The notes under the pieces are model-generated. The model was given only the letters and a program-made list of their open reading frames with translations, was not told where the DNA came from and ran no database searches. Shown in pieces: positions 46,365 to 57,100 of a stretch of DNA of 64,000 nucleotides. Where the stretch lies: positions 3,968,001 to 4,032,000 of the forward strand of contig NZ_CP078013.2 of the NCBI RefSeq assembly GCF_024112395.2, in the 5' to 3' direction. Positions within the stretch are counted from its first letter, which is position 1, and each line of letters starts with the position of its first letter. A program made the position numbers and the translations under genes. Source of the DNA: Pseudomonas pergaminensis (GTDB taxonomy: Bacteria; Pseudomonadota; Gammaproteobacteria; Pseudomonadales; Pseudomonadaceae).

Positions 46365-46673
46365 ATGCCTGCTATCCCTTTGGAGCATGGTCTGGCGGTC
46401 GCCGGCATCCTGTTCTGCCTTGGCCTGGTCGGCCTGATGGTCCGCCGTAATATTCTGTTCGTGTTGATGAGCCTGGAAATCATGATGAACGCCGCGGCAC
46501 TGGCGTTCATCGTAGCGGGTGCACGTTGGGGCCAGCCGGATGGACAAGTCATGTTCATCCTGGTGATCAGCCTGGCAGCCGCCGAGGCCAGTATTGGCCT
46601 GGCGATCCTGCTGCAACTGTATCGTCGCTTCCACACGCTTGATATCGACGCTGCCAGTGAGATGCGCGGATGA
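46365..46673 (+). CDS. nuoK: NADH-quinone oxidoreductase subunit K
   Basis: A 102-residue subunit if ATG 46365 ([20 protein letters not shown]) is used, matching the usual Pseudomonas length; an ATG at 46359 that overlaps the nuoJ stop gives two more residues. Three helices carry the conserved Glu residues in [15 protein letters not shown] and [20 protein letters not shown], needed for proton transfer. The stop overlaps the nuoL ATG. Confidence 0.96.
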   Translation: MPAIPLEHGLAVAGILFCLGLVGLMVRRNILFVLMSLEIMMNAAALAFIVAGARWGQPDGQVMFILVISLAAAEASIGLAILLQLYRRFHTLDIDAASEMRG

Positions 46674-48523
46674 ACATGATCTTTCTGACTTTCGTATTCC
46701 CCCTGATCGGTTTCCTGCTGCTGTCGTTCTCCCGTGGACGCTGGTCGGAAAACCTCTCGGCCCTGGTGGGTGTGGGTTCCATTGGCCTGTCGGCGATCGT
46801 TGCCGCCTACGTCATCTGGCAATTCAACGTGGCGCCGCCAGAAGGCGGTCACTACACCCTGGTGCTGTGGCAGTGGATGTCGGTGGAGGGCTTCAAGCCC
46901 AACTTCGCCCTCTACGTCGACGGCCTCTCGATCACCATGCTCGGCGTGGTGGTGGGCGTGGGCTTCCTGATCCACCTGTTCGCGTCCTGGTACATGCGCG
47001 GTGAAGCCGGTTACTCGCGCTTCTTCTCGTACACCAACCTGTTTATCGCCAGCATGCTGTTCCTGGTGCTCGGCGATAACCTGTTGTTCCTGTACTTCGG
47101 CTGGGAAGGCGTGGGCCTGTGCTCGTACCTGTTGATCGGTTTCTACTACAGCAACCGCAACAACGGTAACGCGGCACTCAAGGCCTTTATCGTCACCCGC
47201 ATCGGCGACGTGTTCATGGCCATCGGCCTGTTCATCCTGTTCCAACAAGTGGGCACGCTGAACATTCAGGAACTGCTGGTGCTGGCACCGCAGAAATTCC
47301 AGGTCGGTGACTTCTGGATCACCCTGGCCACCCTGATGCTGCTGGGCGGCGCCGTGGGTAAATCCGCGCAACTGCCGCTGCAAACCTGGCTGGCGGATGC
47401 AATGGCTGGCCCTACCCCGGTTTCTGCACTGATCCACGCGGCAACCATGGTCACCGCCGGTGTCTACCTGATCGCCCGTACCCACGGCCTGTTCACCCTG
47501 GCGCCGGATATCCTGCACCTGGTGGGCATCGTTGGCGGCGTGACCCTGGTCCTGGCCGGCTTCGCCGCGCTGGTGCAGACCGACATCAAGCGCATCCTCG
47601 CCTACTCGACCATGAGCCAGATCGGCTACATGTTCCTGGCCCTGGGCGTGGGTGCCTGGGACGCGGCGATCTTCCACCTGATGACCCACGCGTTCTTCAA
47701 GGCCCTGCTGTTCCTTGCTTCCGGTGCGGTAATCGTTGCCTGCCACCACGAGCAGAACATCTTCAAGATGGGCGGCCTGTGGAAGAAACTGCCACTGGCC
47801 TACGCCAGCTTCATCGTCGGTGGTGCCGCCTTGGCCGCCCTGCCACTGGTGACCGCCGGTTTCTACTCGAAAGACGAAATCCTCTGGGAAGCCTTTGCCA
47901 GCGGTAACCAGAACCTGCTGTACGCAGGCCTGGTGGGTGCGTTCATGACCTCGCTGTACACCTTCCGCCTGATCTTCATCACCTTCCACGGTGAAGCCAA
48001 GACCGAAGCACACGCAGGCCACGGCATTTCGCACTGGTTGCCATTGTCGGTGCTGATCGTGCTGTCGACCTTCGTCGGCGCCATGATCACCCCGCCTCTG
48101 CACGGTGTACTGCCGCAAAGCGTCGGCCATGCCGGCGGCGAAGCCCAGCACAGCCTGGAAATCGCCTCGGGCGCCATCGCCATTGCCGGTATCCTCCTGG
48201 CGGCCCTGCTGTTCCTCGGCAAGCGCCGTTTCGTGACGGCTGTTGCCAACAGTGGCATTGGCCGCTTCCTCTCGGCCTGGTGGTTCGCTGCCTGGGGCTT
48301 CGATTGGCTCTACGACAAACTGTTCGTCAAGCCTTACCTGGCCATCAGCCACATTCTGCGTAAAGACCCGCTCGACCAGACCATCGGTTTGATCCCGCGT
48401 GCTGCCAAGGCCGGTCACACCGCCCTGAGCCGCAGCGAGACGGGCCAATTGCGTTGGTATGCAGCTTCCATGGCTGCTGGTGCCGTGCTGGTGATCGGCG
48501 CCATCGTAGTGGTAGCGGTCTGA
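46670..48523 (+). CDS. nuoL: NADH-quinone oxidoreductase subunit L
   Basis: A 617-residue antiporter-like subunit with about 16 membrane segments. It has [40 protein letters not shown], the pump-helix [20 protein letters not shown] and the [15 protein letters not shown] region. The C-terminal lateral helix region lies from about residue 520, with [20 protein letters not shown]. Distal proton pump of complex I. Confidence 0.97.
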   Translation: MNMIFLTFVFPLIGFLLLSFSRGRWSENLSALVGVGSIGLSAIVAAYVIWQFNVAPPEGGHYTLVLWQWMSVEGFKPNFALYVDGLSITMLGVVVGVGFLIHLFASWYMRGEAGYSRFFSYTNLFIASMLFLVLGDNLLFLYFGWEGVGLCSYLLIGFYYSNRNNGNAALKAFIVTRIGDVFMAIGLFILFQQVGTLNIQELLVLAPQKFQVGDFWITLATLMLLGGAVGKSAQLPLQTWLADAMAGPTPVSALIHAATMVTAGVYLIARTHGLFTLAPDILHLVGIVGGVTLVLAGFAALVQTDIKRILAYSTMSQIGYMFLALGVGAWDAAIFHLMTHAFFKALLFLASGAVIVACHHEQNIFKMGGLWKKLPLAYASFIVGGAALAALPLVTAGFYSKDEILWEAFASGNQNLLYAGLVGAFMTSLYTFRLIFITFHGEAKTEAHAGHGISHWLPLSVLIVLSTFVGAMITPPLHGVLPQSVGHAGGEAQHSLEIASGAIAIAGILLAALLFLGKRRFVTAVANSGIGRFLSAWWFAAWGFDWLYDKLFVKPYLAISHILRKDPLDQTIGLIPRAAKAGHTALSRSETGQLRWYAASMAAGAVLVIGAIVVVAV

Positions 48524-48562
48524 TATGAACTTTGCGAACTTGCGAAAGGAAACGAGCCCGTC

Positions 48563-50095
48563 ATGATTCTGCCCTGGCTAATCCTGATCCCCTTTATCGG
48601 CGGCCTGCTCTGCTGGATGGGTGAACGCTTCGGCGCCACCCTCCCCCGCTGGATTGCGTTGCTGACCATGTCCCTGGAACTCGCACTCGGCCTCTGGCTG
48701 TGGGCCCGTGGCGACTATTCATTTGCTCCGGCACCGGGTGTCGATCCGACCTTCGCGCTTGAATTCAAGCACGTGTGGATCCAACGCTTCGGCATCAACG
48801 TGCACCTGGCCCTGGACGGCCTGTCGCTGTTGATGATCCTGCTGACCGGCCTGCTGGGTATCCTTTCGGTACTCTGCTCCTGGAAAGAGATCCAGCGTCA
48901 CGTGGGCTTCTTCCACCTGAACCTGATGTGGATCCTGGGCGGTGTCGTCGGCGTGTTCCTCGCCCTCGACCTGTTCATGTTCTTCTTCTTCTGGGAAATG
49001 ATGCTGGTGCCGATGTACTTCCTCATCGCGCTCTGGGGTCACAGTTCTTCGGACGGCAAGAAAACCCGGATCTACGCGGCGACCAAGTTCTTCATCTTCA
49101 CCCAGGCTTCCGGCCTGATCATGTTGGTGGCGATCCTGGGCCTGGTACTGGTCAACTTCAACAACACCGGCGTGATTACCTTCAACTACGCCGACCTGTT
49201 GAAGACCAAGATGTCGCTGACCACCGAGTACGTGCTGATGCTGGGCTTCTTCATCGCCTTCGCGGTGAAGCTGCCGGTGGTGCCGTTCCACTCCTGGCTG
49301 CCTGACGCTCACGCCCAGGCGCCGACCGCAGGTTCTGTGGACCTGGCCGGTATCCTGTTGAAGACTGCGGCCTACGGCCTGCTGCGTTTCGCCCTGCCGC
49401 TGTTCCCGAATGCCTCGGCGGAGTTCGCGCCGATCGCCATGACCCTGGGTCTGATCGGGATCTTCTACGGTGCGTTCCTGGCGTTCGCGCAAACCGATAT
49501 CAAGCGTCTGATTGCCTTCTCGTCCGTTTCCCACATGGGTTTCGTACTGATCGGCATCTACTCCGGCAGCCAACTGGCGTTGCAGGGTGCAGTCATCCAG
49601 ATGCTGGCCCACGGTGTCTCGGCCGCTGCCCTCTTTATCCTGAGTGGCCAGTTGTACGAGCGCCTGCACACCCGTGACATGCGTGAAATGGGTGGCGTGT
49701 GGTCGCGCATCGCGTACCTGCCGGCGATCAGCCTGTTCTTCGCCGCCGCGTCCCTGGGCTTGCCAGGCACCGGCAACTTCATCGGCGAGTTCTTGATCCT
49801 GATGGGTGCATTCGTGCAAACACCGTGGATCAGTGCGATTGCTACCTCCGGCCTGGTGTTTGGTTCGGTTTACTCGCTGATCATGATCCACCGCGCCTAC
49901 TTCGGCCCGGCCAAGTCCGACACCGTCCTGCAAGGGATGGATGCTCGCGAACTGATCATGGTGCTCGGCCTTGCGGTGCTGCTGATCTACATCGGCGTGT
50001 ACCCGCAACCGTTCCTGGACACTTCTGCCGCGACGATGCATGGCGTGCAGCAGTGGTTCGGCACCGCCTTCTCTCAACTCGCTTCGGCCCGGTAA
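48563..50095 (+). CDS. nuoM: NADH-quinone oxidoreductase subunit M
   Basis: A 510-residue Mrp-antiporter-like subunit from ATG 48563 ([20 protein letters not shown]), GAAAGGA upstream. It shows [20 protein letters not shown] with the key Glu in helix 5, [20 protein letters not shown] with the key Lys, and the broken-helix Lys region. Central proton pump. The 39-nt gap from nuoL is small. Confidence 0.97.
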   Translation: MILPWLILIPFIGGLLCWMGERFGATLPRWIALLTMSLELALGLWLWARGDYSFAPAPGVDPTFALEFKHVWIQRFGINVHLALDGLSLLMILLTGLLGILSVLCSWKEIQRHVGFFHLNLMWILGGVVGVFLALDLFMFFFFWEMMLVPMYFLIALWGHSSSDGKKTRIYAATKFFIFTQASGLIMLVAILGLVLVNFNNTGVITFNYADLLKTKMSLTTEYVLMLGFFIAFAVKLPVVPFHSWLPDAHAQAPTAGSVDLAGILLKTAAYGLLRFALPLFPNASAEFAPIAMTLGLIGIFYGAFLAFAQTDIKRLIAFSSVSHMGFVLIGIYSGSQLALQGAVIQMLAHGVSAAALFILSGQLYERLHTRDMREMGGVWSRIAYLPAISLFFAAASLGLPGTGNFIGEFLILMGAFVQTPWISAIATSGLVFGSVYSLIMIHRAYFGPAKSDTVLQGMDARELIMVLGLAVLLIYIGVYPQPFLDTSAATMHGVQQWFGTAFSQLASAR

Positions 50096-50102
50096 GAGCG
50101 CT

Positions 50103-51566
50103 ATGGAATTCACGATCCAACACTTTATCGCGCTTGCGCCGCTGCTGATTACCAGCCTCACCATCGTGGTGGTGATGCTGGCAATCGCCTGGCGCCGCAA
50201 TCACTCGCAAACGTTCCTGCTGTCCTGTGCCGGTCTGAACCTGGCCCTGCTGTCGATCATCCCGGCCCTCAAGGTCGCGCCACTGGCGGTCACGCCATTG
50301 ATGATGGTGGATGACTTCGCGTTGCTGTATATCGCGCTGATCCTGGTCGCGACCCTGGCCTGCGTCACCCTCGCCCACGCCTATATGGGCGAAGGCGGCA
50401 CCGGTTACCCAGGCAACAAGGAAGAGCTGTACCTGCTGATCCTGCTGGCCGCGGCCGGTGGCATCGTGCTGGTCAGCGCACAGCACCTGGCGGGCCTGTT
50501 CATCGGCCTGGAACTGCTGTCGATCCCGACCTACGGCTTAGTGGCCTACGCCTTCTTCAACAAGCGCTCCCTGGAAGCCGGCATCAAGTACATGGTGCTG
50601 TCGGCCGCCGGTTCCGCGTTCCTGTTGTTCGGTATGGCCCTGCTCTACGCCGAAGCCGGCAGCCTGAGCTTCACCGGTATCGGTCACGCCCTGGCCACCA
50701 CCAACATGCCTGCGCCAATCGCCCAACTGGGCCTGGCCATGATGCTGATCGGCCTGGCGTTCAAGCTGTCGCTGGTGCCCTTCCACCTGTGGACCCCGGA
50801 CGTGTACGAAGGCGCCCCGGCGCCAGTGGCTGCGTTCCTGGCCACCGCGTCGAAAGTGGCAGTGTTCGCGGTAATGGTGCGTCTGTTCCAGATCTCCCCT
50901 GCCGCCAACACCGGTGTGCTGAGCACCGTACTGACCGTGATCGCCATCGCGTCGATCCTGTTCGGTAACCTGCTGGCCCTGACCCAGAACAACCTCAAGC
51001 GTCTGCTGGGTTACTCGTCCATCGCTCACTTCGGCTACCTGCTGATAGCCCTGGTGGCGAGCAAAGGCCTGGCCGTGGAAGCCATGGGCGTGTACCTGGT
51101 CACCTACGTGATCACCAGCCTCGGCGCGTTCGGCGTGATCACGCTGATGTCATCGCCGTTCAAAGGCCGTGACGCCGACGCCCTGTACGAATACCGTGGC
51201 CTGTTCTGGCGCCGTCCGTACCTGACCGCCGTACTGACCGTGATGATGCTGTCCCTGGCCGGTATCCCGCTGACTGCCGGCTTTATCGGCAAGTTCTACA
51301 TCGTCGCCACCGGCGTCGAAGCGCACGAGTGGTGGTTGGTGGCGTCCCTGGTGTTGGGCAGCGCTATCGGCGTGTTCTACTACCTGCGCGTGATGGTCAC
51401 CCTGTACCTGATCGAGCCAAACCTGCGCCGCGTGGATGCCGAGCTGCACTGGGAACAGAAGGCAGGCGGCGTGATGCTGCTGGCCATCGCCCTGCTCGCG
51501 TTCTTCCTGGGCGTGTACCCACAACCGTTGCTCACCCTGGTGCAGCACGCGGTGCTGGGCGTTTGA
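50103..51566 (+). CDS. nuoN: NADH-quinone oxidoreductase subunit N
   Basis: A 487-residue antiporter-like subunit from ATG 50103 ([20 protein letters not shown]). Characteristic are [20 protein letters not shown] with the helix-5 Glu, [20 protein letters not shown] with the helix-7 Lys and [20 protein letters not shown]. Third proton pump and last gene of the operon, closed by an intrinsic terminator 25 nt downstream. Confidence 0.97.
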   Translation: MEFTIQHFIALAPLLITSLTIVVVMLAIAWRRNHSQTFLLSCAGLNLALLSIIPALKVAPLAVTPLMMVDDFALLYIALILVATLACVTLAHAYMGEGGTGYPGNKEELYLLILLAAAGGIVLVSAQHLAGLFIGLELLSIPTYGLVAYAFFNKRSLEAGIKYMVLSAAGSAFLLFGMALLYAEAGSLSFTGIGHALATTNMPAPIAQLGLAMMLIGLAFKLSLVPFHLWTPDVYEGAPAPVAAFLATASKVAVFAVMVRLFQISPAANTGVLSTVLTVIAIASILFGNLLALTQNNLKRLLGYSSIAHFGYLLIALVASKGLAVEAMGVYLVTYVITSLGAFGVITLMSSPFKGRDADALYEYRGLFWRRPYLTAVLTVMMLSLAGIPLTAGFIGKFYIVATGVEAHEWWLVASLVLGSAIGVFYYLRVMVTLYLIEPNLRRVDAELHWEQKAGGVMLLAIALLAFFLGVYPQPLLTLVQHAVLGV

Positions 51567-51591
51567 TCGCTTAGCGGGATGCGGTAAACAG

Positions 51592-51616
51592 AACGGCGCC
51601 TTCGGGCGCCGTTTTG
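51592..51616 (+). terminator. Intrinsic terminator of the nuo operon
   Basis: AACGGCGCC-ttcg-GGCGCCGTTTTG, a stable UUCG-tetraloop hairpin followed by a short T-run. Confidence 0.88.
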
Positions 51617-51670
51617 CGTTTCTGGGACTGAATACATGTCCAGAGGACATGCCTCGTGGTGAGCGGGGTT

Positions 51671-51807
51671 CTGTGGTGAGCGGGCTTGCCCCGCGCTGGG
51701 GCGCGGAGCGGCCCCAAAAACCGGCTATAGCGTTATACCTCAACGTACCCTGTGATCTTACTGGGGCTGCTTCGCAGCCCAGCGCGGGGCAAGCCCGCTC
51801 ACCACAG
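51671..51807. repeat. Long inverted pair of GGTGAGCGGGCTTGCCCCGC repeats
   Basis: Left arm CTGTGGTGAGCGGGCTTGCC and right arm GGCAAGCCCGCTCACCACAG, at the ends of 137 nt; the arms extend inward with CCGCGCTGGG and CCCAGCGCGG. Inside is another small hairpin GGGCTGC-ttc-GCAGCCC. It lies between the convergent nuoN and AraC-type genes. Same family as the hairpin at 10.3 kb. Confidence 0.85.
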
Positions 51808-51814
51808 TGTCGGC

Positions 51815-52843
51815 CTATAACGCCCCCCCGCGAAATGCGCTGGGGCTCACCCCCGTCCACCGTTTGAACGCCCGCCGAAAACTGCGCACATCGCTGTAAC
51901 CCACCTCTTCCGTGATCCGTTCGATAGACAACCCCGGGTTGCCCAGCAGGCCCATGGTCCGCGCGCGTCGCACTTGCTCCAGCAAGGCTTCGAAGGTCAG
52001 GCCATGCTCGGTCAAGCGCCGGCGCAGGGTGCGGCCACTCATGTTCAAGTCGCTGGCGACCTTCTCCAGTTGACTGCCCTGCAGGTCGCGGGAAATCGCG
52101 CGTTCGACCGCCTGGATAAGGTCCATCTTCTGGTGCAGCTGGGCGCTTTCCAGCTCCAGCAATTCCAAGGCCTGGCGCAATGCGAGGGCGTGATGGTTGG
52201 GCAAGCGCGCATCCATCCAGTGCGGCGCCAGCACCATGCGGTTGTGCAGGCAGCCAAAGCGCACGTCGTCACCAAACAGGCGCCGGTACTCGGCGGCATA
52301 AGGCGGTGGCGCATGCACGAACTCCATGCGCAGCGGCATGAATGCCGGCCCCACCAGCGTACGGCCATACACCATGAGGCTGGCGAAGAATTCTTCTGCG
52401 GCAAACACCTGCACCTCGGCATAGGGCAACAGGCACTCGACGTCGACAAACACCTCATCGGCGCCCTCAAGGGTGCGGGTGGTGGCGATGCCGCCCGAGG
52501 TGTGCTGGTGGCGCTCGCCGATCGCGAAGGCATCGCGCAAGGTCTTGCACAGGGAAATCACATGACCGAGCAACCCCAGGGTGCCGAGCACATTCTGGTT
52601 GCCCACCCACAGGCCCAGTCCCTGATCAGGCAGAACCTTGAGCGCACGCTGGATCATCGCCACAGCCTGGCGATAGGAGATGCGTTGGGCCGGGTCGTCC
52701 AGGTCGCCCAGGGTAAACCCCAGGCCACGGCGCAGGGCGTCGGCACTGGCGCCCTTTTGCGCCACCACCTGCCCGAGGGTCTGCAACAGGAACGGCGACA
52801 CAAGCGCCAGCTCGAATTGCGGGTCTACGGCTTTCCTTTGCAT
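51815..52843 (-). CDS. AraC-family transcriptional regulator (OruR/SphR-like architecture)
   Basis: A 342-residue protein. The N-terminal about 200 residues match the ligand-binding domain of the arabinose_bd/OruR type (DPAQRISYRQAVAMIQRALK, GLGLWVGNQNVLGTLGLLGH). The C-terminal two helix-turn-helix units include LEKVASDLNMSGRTLRRRLT and ITEEVGYSDVRSFRRAFKRW, then TGVSPSAFR. It is divergent from the SphA/MetA-like gene with 203 nt between, so it probably activates that gene. In P. aeruginosa the AraC-type SphR is known to activate the neighbouring sphA in response to sphingosine; the same arrangement here is only suggestive. Confidence 0.88.
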   Translation of the reverse strand: MQRKAVDPQFELALVSPFLLQTLGQVVAQKGASADALRRGLGFTLGDLDDPAQRISYRQAVAMIQRALKVLPDQGLGLWVGNQNVLGTLGLLGHVISLCKTLRDAFAIGERHQHTSGGIATTRTLEGADEVFVDVECLLPYAEVQVFAAEEFFASLMVYGRTLVGPAFMPLRMEFVHAPPPYAAEYRRLFGDDVRFGCLHNRMVLAPHWMDARLPNHHALALRQALELLELESAQLHQKMDLIQAVERAISRDLQGSQLEKVASDLNMSGRTLRRRLTEHGLTFEALLEQVRRARTMGLLGNPGLSIERITEEVGYSDVRSFRRAFKRWTGVSPSAFRGGAL

Positions 52844-53046
52844 GGATCACGGGTTCCCGACTGAGTACTTCAGTTCTTGTTTTAGAAACATTCTGACAAT
52901 CATAGGCGCTTGCAAGATTCGCTGCACCCTGAGTGAAACCTGTCCGGCAAAGTCCCCCTATCTGGCCGCCAAAACCCTGCCCTGCGGGGCGTACAGGGCT
53001 TATTTCTATGGCCTGCGGTGCCCTAACAATAATAATGAGGCCAGAC

Positions 53047-53988
53047 ATGAACCCCACCCGTGCGCTTCACCCGCTGCAATTCGCCCTGTTGAGCCTGATC
53101 AGCCTGCCCACCCTGGCCACCGAAGGCGGCGTCGACAACATCGGTCCCGGCACCGATGGGTTCTACATCCTGCCCCTGGATGTGAACAACCTGCCGGACC
53201 ATATGTTCGCCTTCAACCTCTACTACAACCACTACGAGGCCAGGAAGTTGGACATCAGCTCCCTGGGCGGCAAGGTCTCCGAGGTGCGCATCAAGTCGGA
53301 CGCGATCATCCCGCGCCTGGACTACCTGAGCCCCGTGCGTATTTTCGGCGGGCGCCTAGGTGGCTATGTCGCGCAGCCGTACCTCAAGCAGCAGGTGGCG
53401 CTGTTCGGAATGTCCGACACGCGAGAAAGCATGGGCGACACCACGGTGGCGCCGATCATCCTGTGGGACCTGGGACCCAGCCTGACGTTGGGCGCCGCAG
53501 TGGAAATCACCCTGCCCACCGGCGAGTACGACGCTTCGCGGCTGGCCAATACCAGCAACAATTTCTACACCTACAAGCCGTTGGTGTCGGCGACCTGGAT
53601 GCCTACTGCGCGTACTGAGTTGTCGATCAAGACCACTTACAGTTTCAACAAGGAAAACCACGATACCGACTACCGGTCCGGGCAGATTTTTCACTTCGAT
53701 TATTCGGCCAGCTACAAGGTCACCGATAACCTGAGCCTGGGTGTGAATGGCTATTACCTCAAGCAGACGACCGACGATAAGCAGTACGGGCATACGGTGG
53801 TGAATATCTTGGGTGAAGAGGTGAATGATGGTGTGCGGGGGCAGGTGTTTGCGATTGGACCGGCGGTGTATTTCACCTTTTTGAAGTACGCGAGTGCGGA
53901 GGTGCGGTGGGCCAAGGAGTTTGATGTGGAGAATCGGCCGGAGGGGAATATGTTGTGGGCTAAGTTGACGATTCCTTTTGCTTTGTGA
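53047..53988 (+). CDS. SphA/MetA-like outer-membrane channel protein
   Basis: A 313-residue protein from ATG 53047 after AATAATGAGG. The signal peptide MNPTRALHPLQFALLSLISL...ATEGG is followed by a beta-rich body with alternating hydrophobic strands, among them FAFNLYYNHYEARKLDI, ATWMPTARTELSIKTTYSFN and a terminal strand EGNMLWAKLTIPFAL that ends in an aromatic/hydrophobic residue as outer-membrane barrels do. It fits the MetA-pathway-of-phenol-degradation family, which includes SphA. Such proteins probably import hydrophobic compounds. It is divergent from the AraC-type gene. Confidence 0.82.
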   Translation: MNPTRALHPLQFALLSLISLPTLATEGGVDNIGPGTDGFYILPLDVNNLPDHMFAFNLYYNHYEARKLDISSLGGKVSEVRIKSDAIIPRLDYLSPVRIFGGRLGGYVAQPYLKQQVALFGMSDTRESMGDTTVAPIILWDLGPSLTLGAAVEITLPTGEYDASRLANTSNNFYTYKPLVSATWMPTARTELSIKTTYSFNKENHDTDYRSGQIFHFDYSASYKVTDNLSLGVNGYYLKQTTDDKQYGHTVVNILGEEVNDGVRGQVFAIGPAVYFTFLKYASAEVRWAKEFDVENRPEGNMLWAKLTIPFAL

Positions 53989-54005
53989 GGTTTGGGGTTC
54001 TGTTG

Positions 54006-54077
54006 GTGTACATATCCGTTTCTTCGGTAACGGCTGGTATGGGTTCCGCATTTACAGCGGGTCACGATGGAAAAGAG
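54006..54077. repeat. Possible truncated dispersed repeat
   Basis: GTGTACATATCCGTTTCTTC...GGTAACGGCTG...GGTTCCGC...TTTACAGCGGGTCAC just after the sphA-like stop resembles a repeat I remember as frequent in fluorescens-group genomes; only its left part would be present. No second copy is in this window, so this rests on memory. Confidence 0.4.
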
Positions 54078-54084
54078 CGGGAAT

Positions 54085-54106
54085 GCCGGCAAGCCAGCTC
54101 TCACAT
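54085..54106. repeat. Half REP element
   Basis: GCCGGCAAGCCAGCTCTCAC is a single, slightly diverged arm of the GCTGGCTTGCCTGC family, without its partner, in the convergent gap between the sphA-like and adhesin genes. Confidence 0.6.
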
Positions 54107-54124
54107 CGGATCGAGCAATGCCCC

Positions 54125-54152
54125 AAAAAAAGGGGCGATCATTGATCGCCCC
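54125..54152 (-). terminator. Intrinsic terminator of the giant adhesin gene
   Basis: Read on the minus strand: GGGGCGATC-aat-GATCGCCCC followed by TTTTTTT, 33 nt after the TAA. Very strong. Confidence 0.9.
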
Positions 54153-54184
54153 GAACGGTACATCGAGAGGTCCTTTCCCAAGCC

Positions 54185-57100
54185 TTACAAGCTGATCTGC
54201 TTACGCTCCTCCTCCGTCAACCGCGCCCGCGCCTGCTCGCTCAGCGGCCCCGCGCCCAGCACTTGCACCGGGCTGTCAGGGTTGTAGCCAGAGGTTTTCT
54301 GCGCCGGTTCCGGCTCCCGTGGCAATGGCTCGCTGCCCAGGCTCAACACCTCGACCGTCATGATCGAAGGCCGACCTTGCTTGGCCGCCGCCTGCTGACT
54401 GCGCGCTGCGTCTTCCGCCGCCTGGGACGCCGCCGCCCCGGCCGCGCTGGCCGAACTCATGGCGCCGGTGTTGACGGTGGCGGAGACCGGCACCCCGGAC
54501 GACTTGCCCTGGGTCTGGATGTTCGCTGCGTTCACCACGCGCAAGGCTGCGATGTTGACGTTGCCCGACACACGAATGCCCGCCTCGCCCGCGTCGATGG
54601 TACCTAGCGGCGCGATGAGATCGATGTCCCCGGCCGGCACTTCCGGGATCGGGTTGAGCGTGGCGATCCCCGCGCCAGTGCTTGGCACCGACGGCGACAG
54701 GCCGACGTTGCCCCAGTTGTCATAGACACGCTTGGGCGGCGTGTACACCACGGTGGTCTTGGAGCCACGGCCGGCGTTGATGTCGCCTTCGCTGGTCCAG
54801 CCCATGATCGAGCCGCCAAAGGTGGTCATGATGCGGCTCTGGCCGAGCAAAATGCTGCCCAGGGAATACAGTTGGATATCCCCCGCGCCCTGGGTGATCA
54901 CGCCCGCCGTCGACGGTGGCGCCGCGCCTTCGATACCGAAGGTCTGGCTGCCGCCTGGGGTGAGCATCTGGATCGAGCCACCGAAGTTGGTGTGCACCCC
55001 GGCGCCGCCGAACAGGGTGATATCGCCTTTGTAGGTGATCGGGTTGCCGGCCACGTCCTTGTCCGGGAACAGCGCCGCGATGGCCGCACGCCCCCGCACA
55101 TAACTGCCCTCACGCACGCCGCCGTCCCTGTTGTACTCGCGGCCAGCGGCCTTGAGCTCGGCGAAGTACACGTCACGGGCGAACACCCGTTGTTGCTCGG
55201 CGGGCAACGCCGCGTAGTAGGTGCGGGCCTGCTCGGGGCTGCCGATGAAACCGAAGCGCTCGGCGAGCCAGCCGACCAGCTCGTTTTCGTAGGTCTTGGC
55301 GACCTTGCCGCCCTGGATCGACTCGCCGGGTTGCGCCAGGTTGACCGGGTTGAGGTAGGCCTGGACAAAACGCAGGTAATCCGGGCCATTGGGGCCGACG
55401 CCGGCTTGCATCACAATACTGGCGCCGGGGCGCGTGTCGCCCGCCGCCACGGCACCCAGGCTGGTAATGCCGACCCTGTCGTCCATCAGGATATTGTGGC
55501 CGGCGGTGACTTCCAGGTTGCCGGGACCGGCGACGTTGAAGCTGCTGTAGAGGATGTCGCGACCGGCACTGACGATGGAGACATCGGTGGCGCCGTTGTG
55601 CACGAACAGGTTGCCGGCGAGGGTGTATTGCCCCGTCGCGAAGTCACCGCCGCTGGCACCGCTCAAGCCTGTACCACTGCTGACGATGTCTCGGCCCGCA
55701 CGCATCCACACCGCGCCCGCGCCTTCGTAGTAGGTCTGGCCCAGACGTGGGTCATCGGCGCCGGTCAAGGTGATAGTGCGCCCACTGCTGACCCCCAGCA
55801 GATCGCCCGTCAGGGCATAGAAGCGTGCGGGTTCCAGGCTATTGCCCCACGCCGTGCTGGCGGTGTTGGGACCAAAAGCAAACAACGGGAGGGCATTGCC
55901 CAGGCGGGCCAGGTTGCCATCGGCAGAAACAGTGCCGCTGCCCTCCACCCGAACCCCACCGATAAACCCTTGGACGGCTGGCTTGAAGACAGTCGCCAGG
56001 CTGTCCGGCGCTGCGCTGGAGCGGCTGATGATCAGGTCGCCGCCGTAGATCGAGTCCGCCGCCAGCAATTGCAGTTGCCCCTTGGCCGATGGCGCCAAGA
56101 CCATCGACTTGAGTGGCTGCGGCGTCTCCGGGTTGTTGGTGGAGGCACTGCCGTAATACAAGCTGCCGCTGGCGGTCACGGCACGCAAAGTCGCGGGATA
56201 GACCGCCGCCATGTCGGTTTCCACCGCCTGGGTCAACGGCGTGAGGTTGCCACCGGCTGAAAAGAGGTCGATGGCCGTGCGATCGGTCCACAGGCTGAAC
56301 CAGGTCTGCCCGACACCCGTGACCCCGTCTTTCTGGTAGGCCCACAGGTTCATCTGCGGTGCGCGACCAGGGTCGGCCACTTCCTGCAGCACCAGGTCTC
56401 CACGGGTGGAGACGCTGAAAGTCGCGTCGCCCGGCAACAGGCTCCAACCACCCGCCGCGCTCGCAGACGTCGAGCGCATCGCATCATAGGCGCGGACCTC
56501 GCTGGGGCTGTGATCCACCGCTCGCGAGCCGTAACGCAACGCCAGGCTACCGAGGCTGCCGCCGGTCAGTTGAACGTGCCCGCGCAGGTCCACCACCGCA
56601 CCGTTAAGCTGCCCCAGAACGATCTGGCTGCCAGGGTTTACCGCCCCACCGACCCGAACGTTCATATCGCCGCCGCCGGTAAGTTGCAGGCTGCCATCCG
56701 CCGCGACCCGGCCGGTGCTGCCGACCGCCAGCACCAAGCCTGTGCTGCGGGGGCTGACATTGCGTGCCACGTAGCCGGCAGCCAGCGGCGCGATAATGCC
56801 CGCGTCCCCCCCGACGTCGACATTCAGGTTGCCACCGCCCAATGTTCCGAACCCGGTAAAGCCCACCATCTGGTCGGCGGCGCCTGGTACAGGCGCGAAT
56901 GAGCCGAAGTTGATCCACCAGGCAGTGCCTTGTGCCTGGCTGCCGCTCAAGCCGTTGCCCTGGCGCCACAGCCAATTGCCGACGTTGGTCGAATCCTGGC
57001 CAATGTCCAAGGTTACCGGGCGCCCGGCACCGCTCCCCGCCTTGCTGGTGACGTTGCCGGTGAGATTGCCACCCGCCTTCACCAGCAAATTGCCGCCGTT

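Noticed and set aside
54185..54470. A CdiA-like toxin domain at the end of the adhesin
   Set aside because: No VENN-type motif and no nuclease-like domain; the end is a low-complexity tail, and no small immunity-type gene follows before the convergent neighbour.
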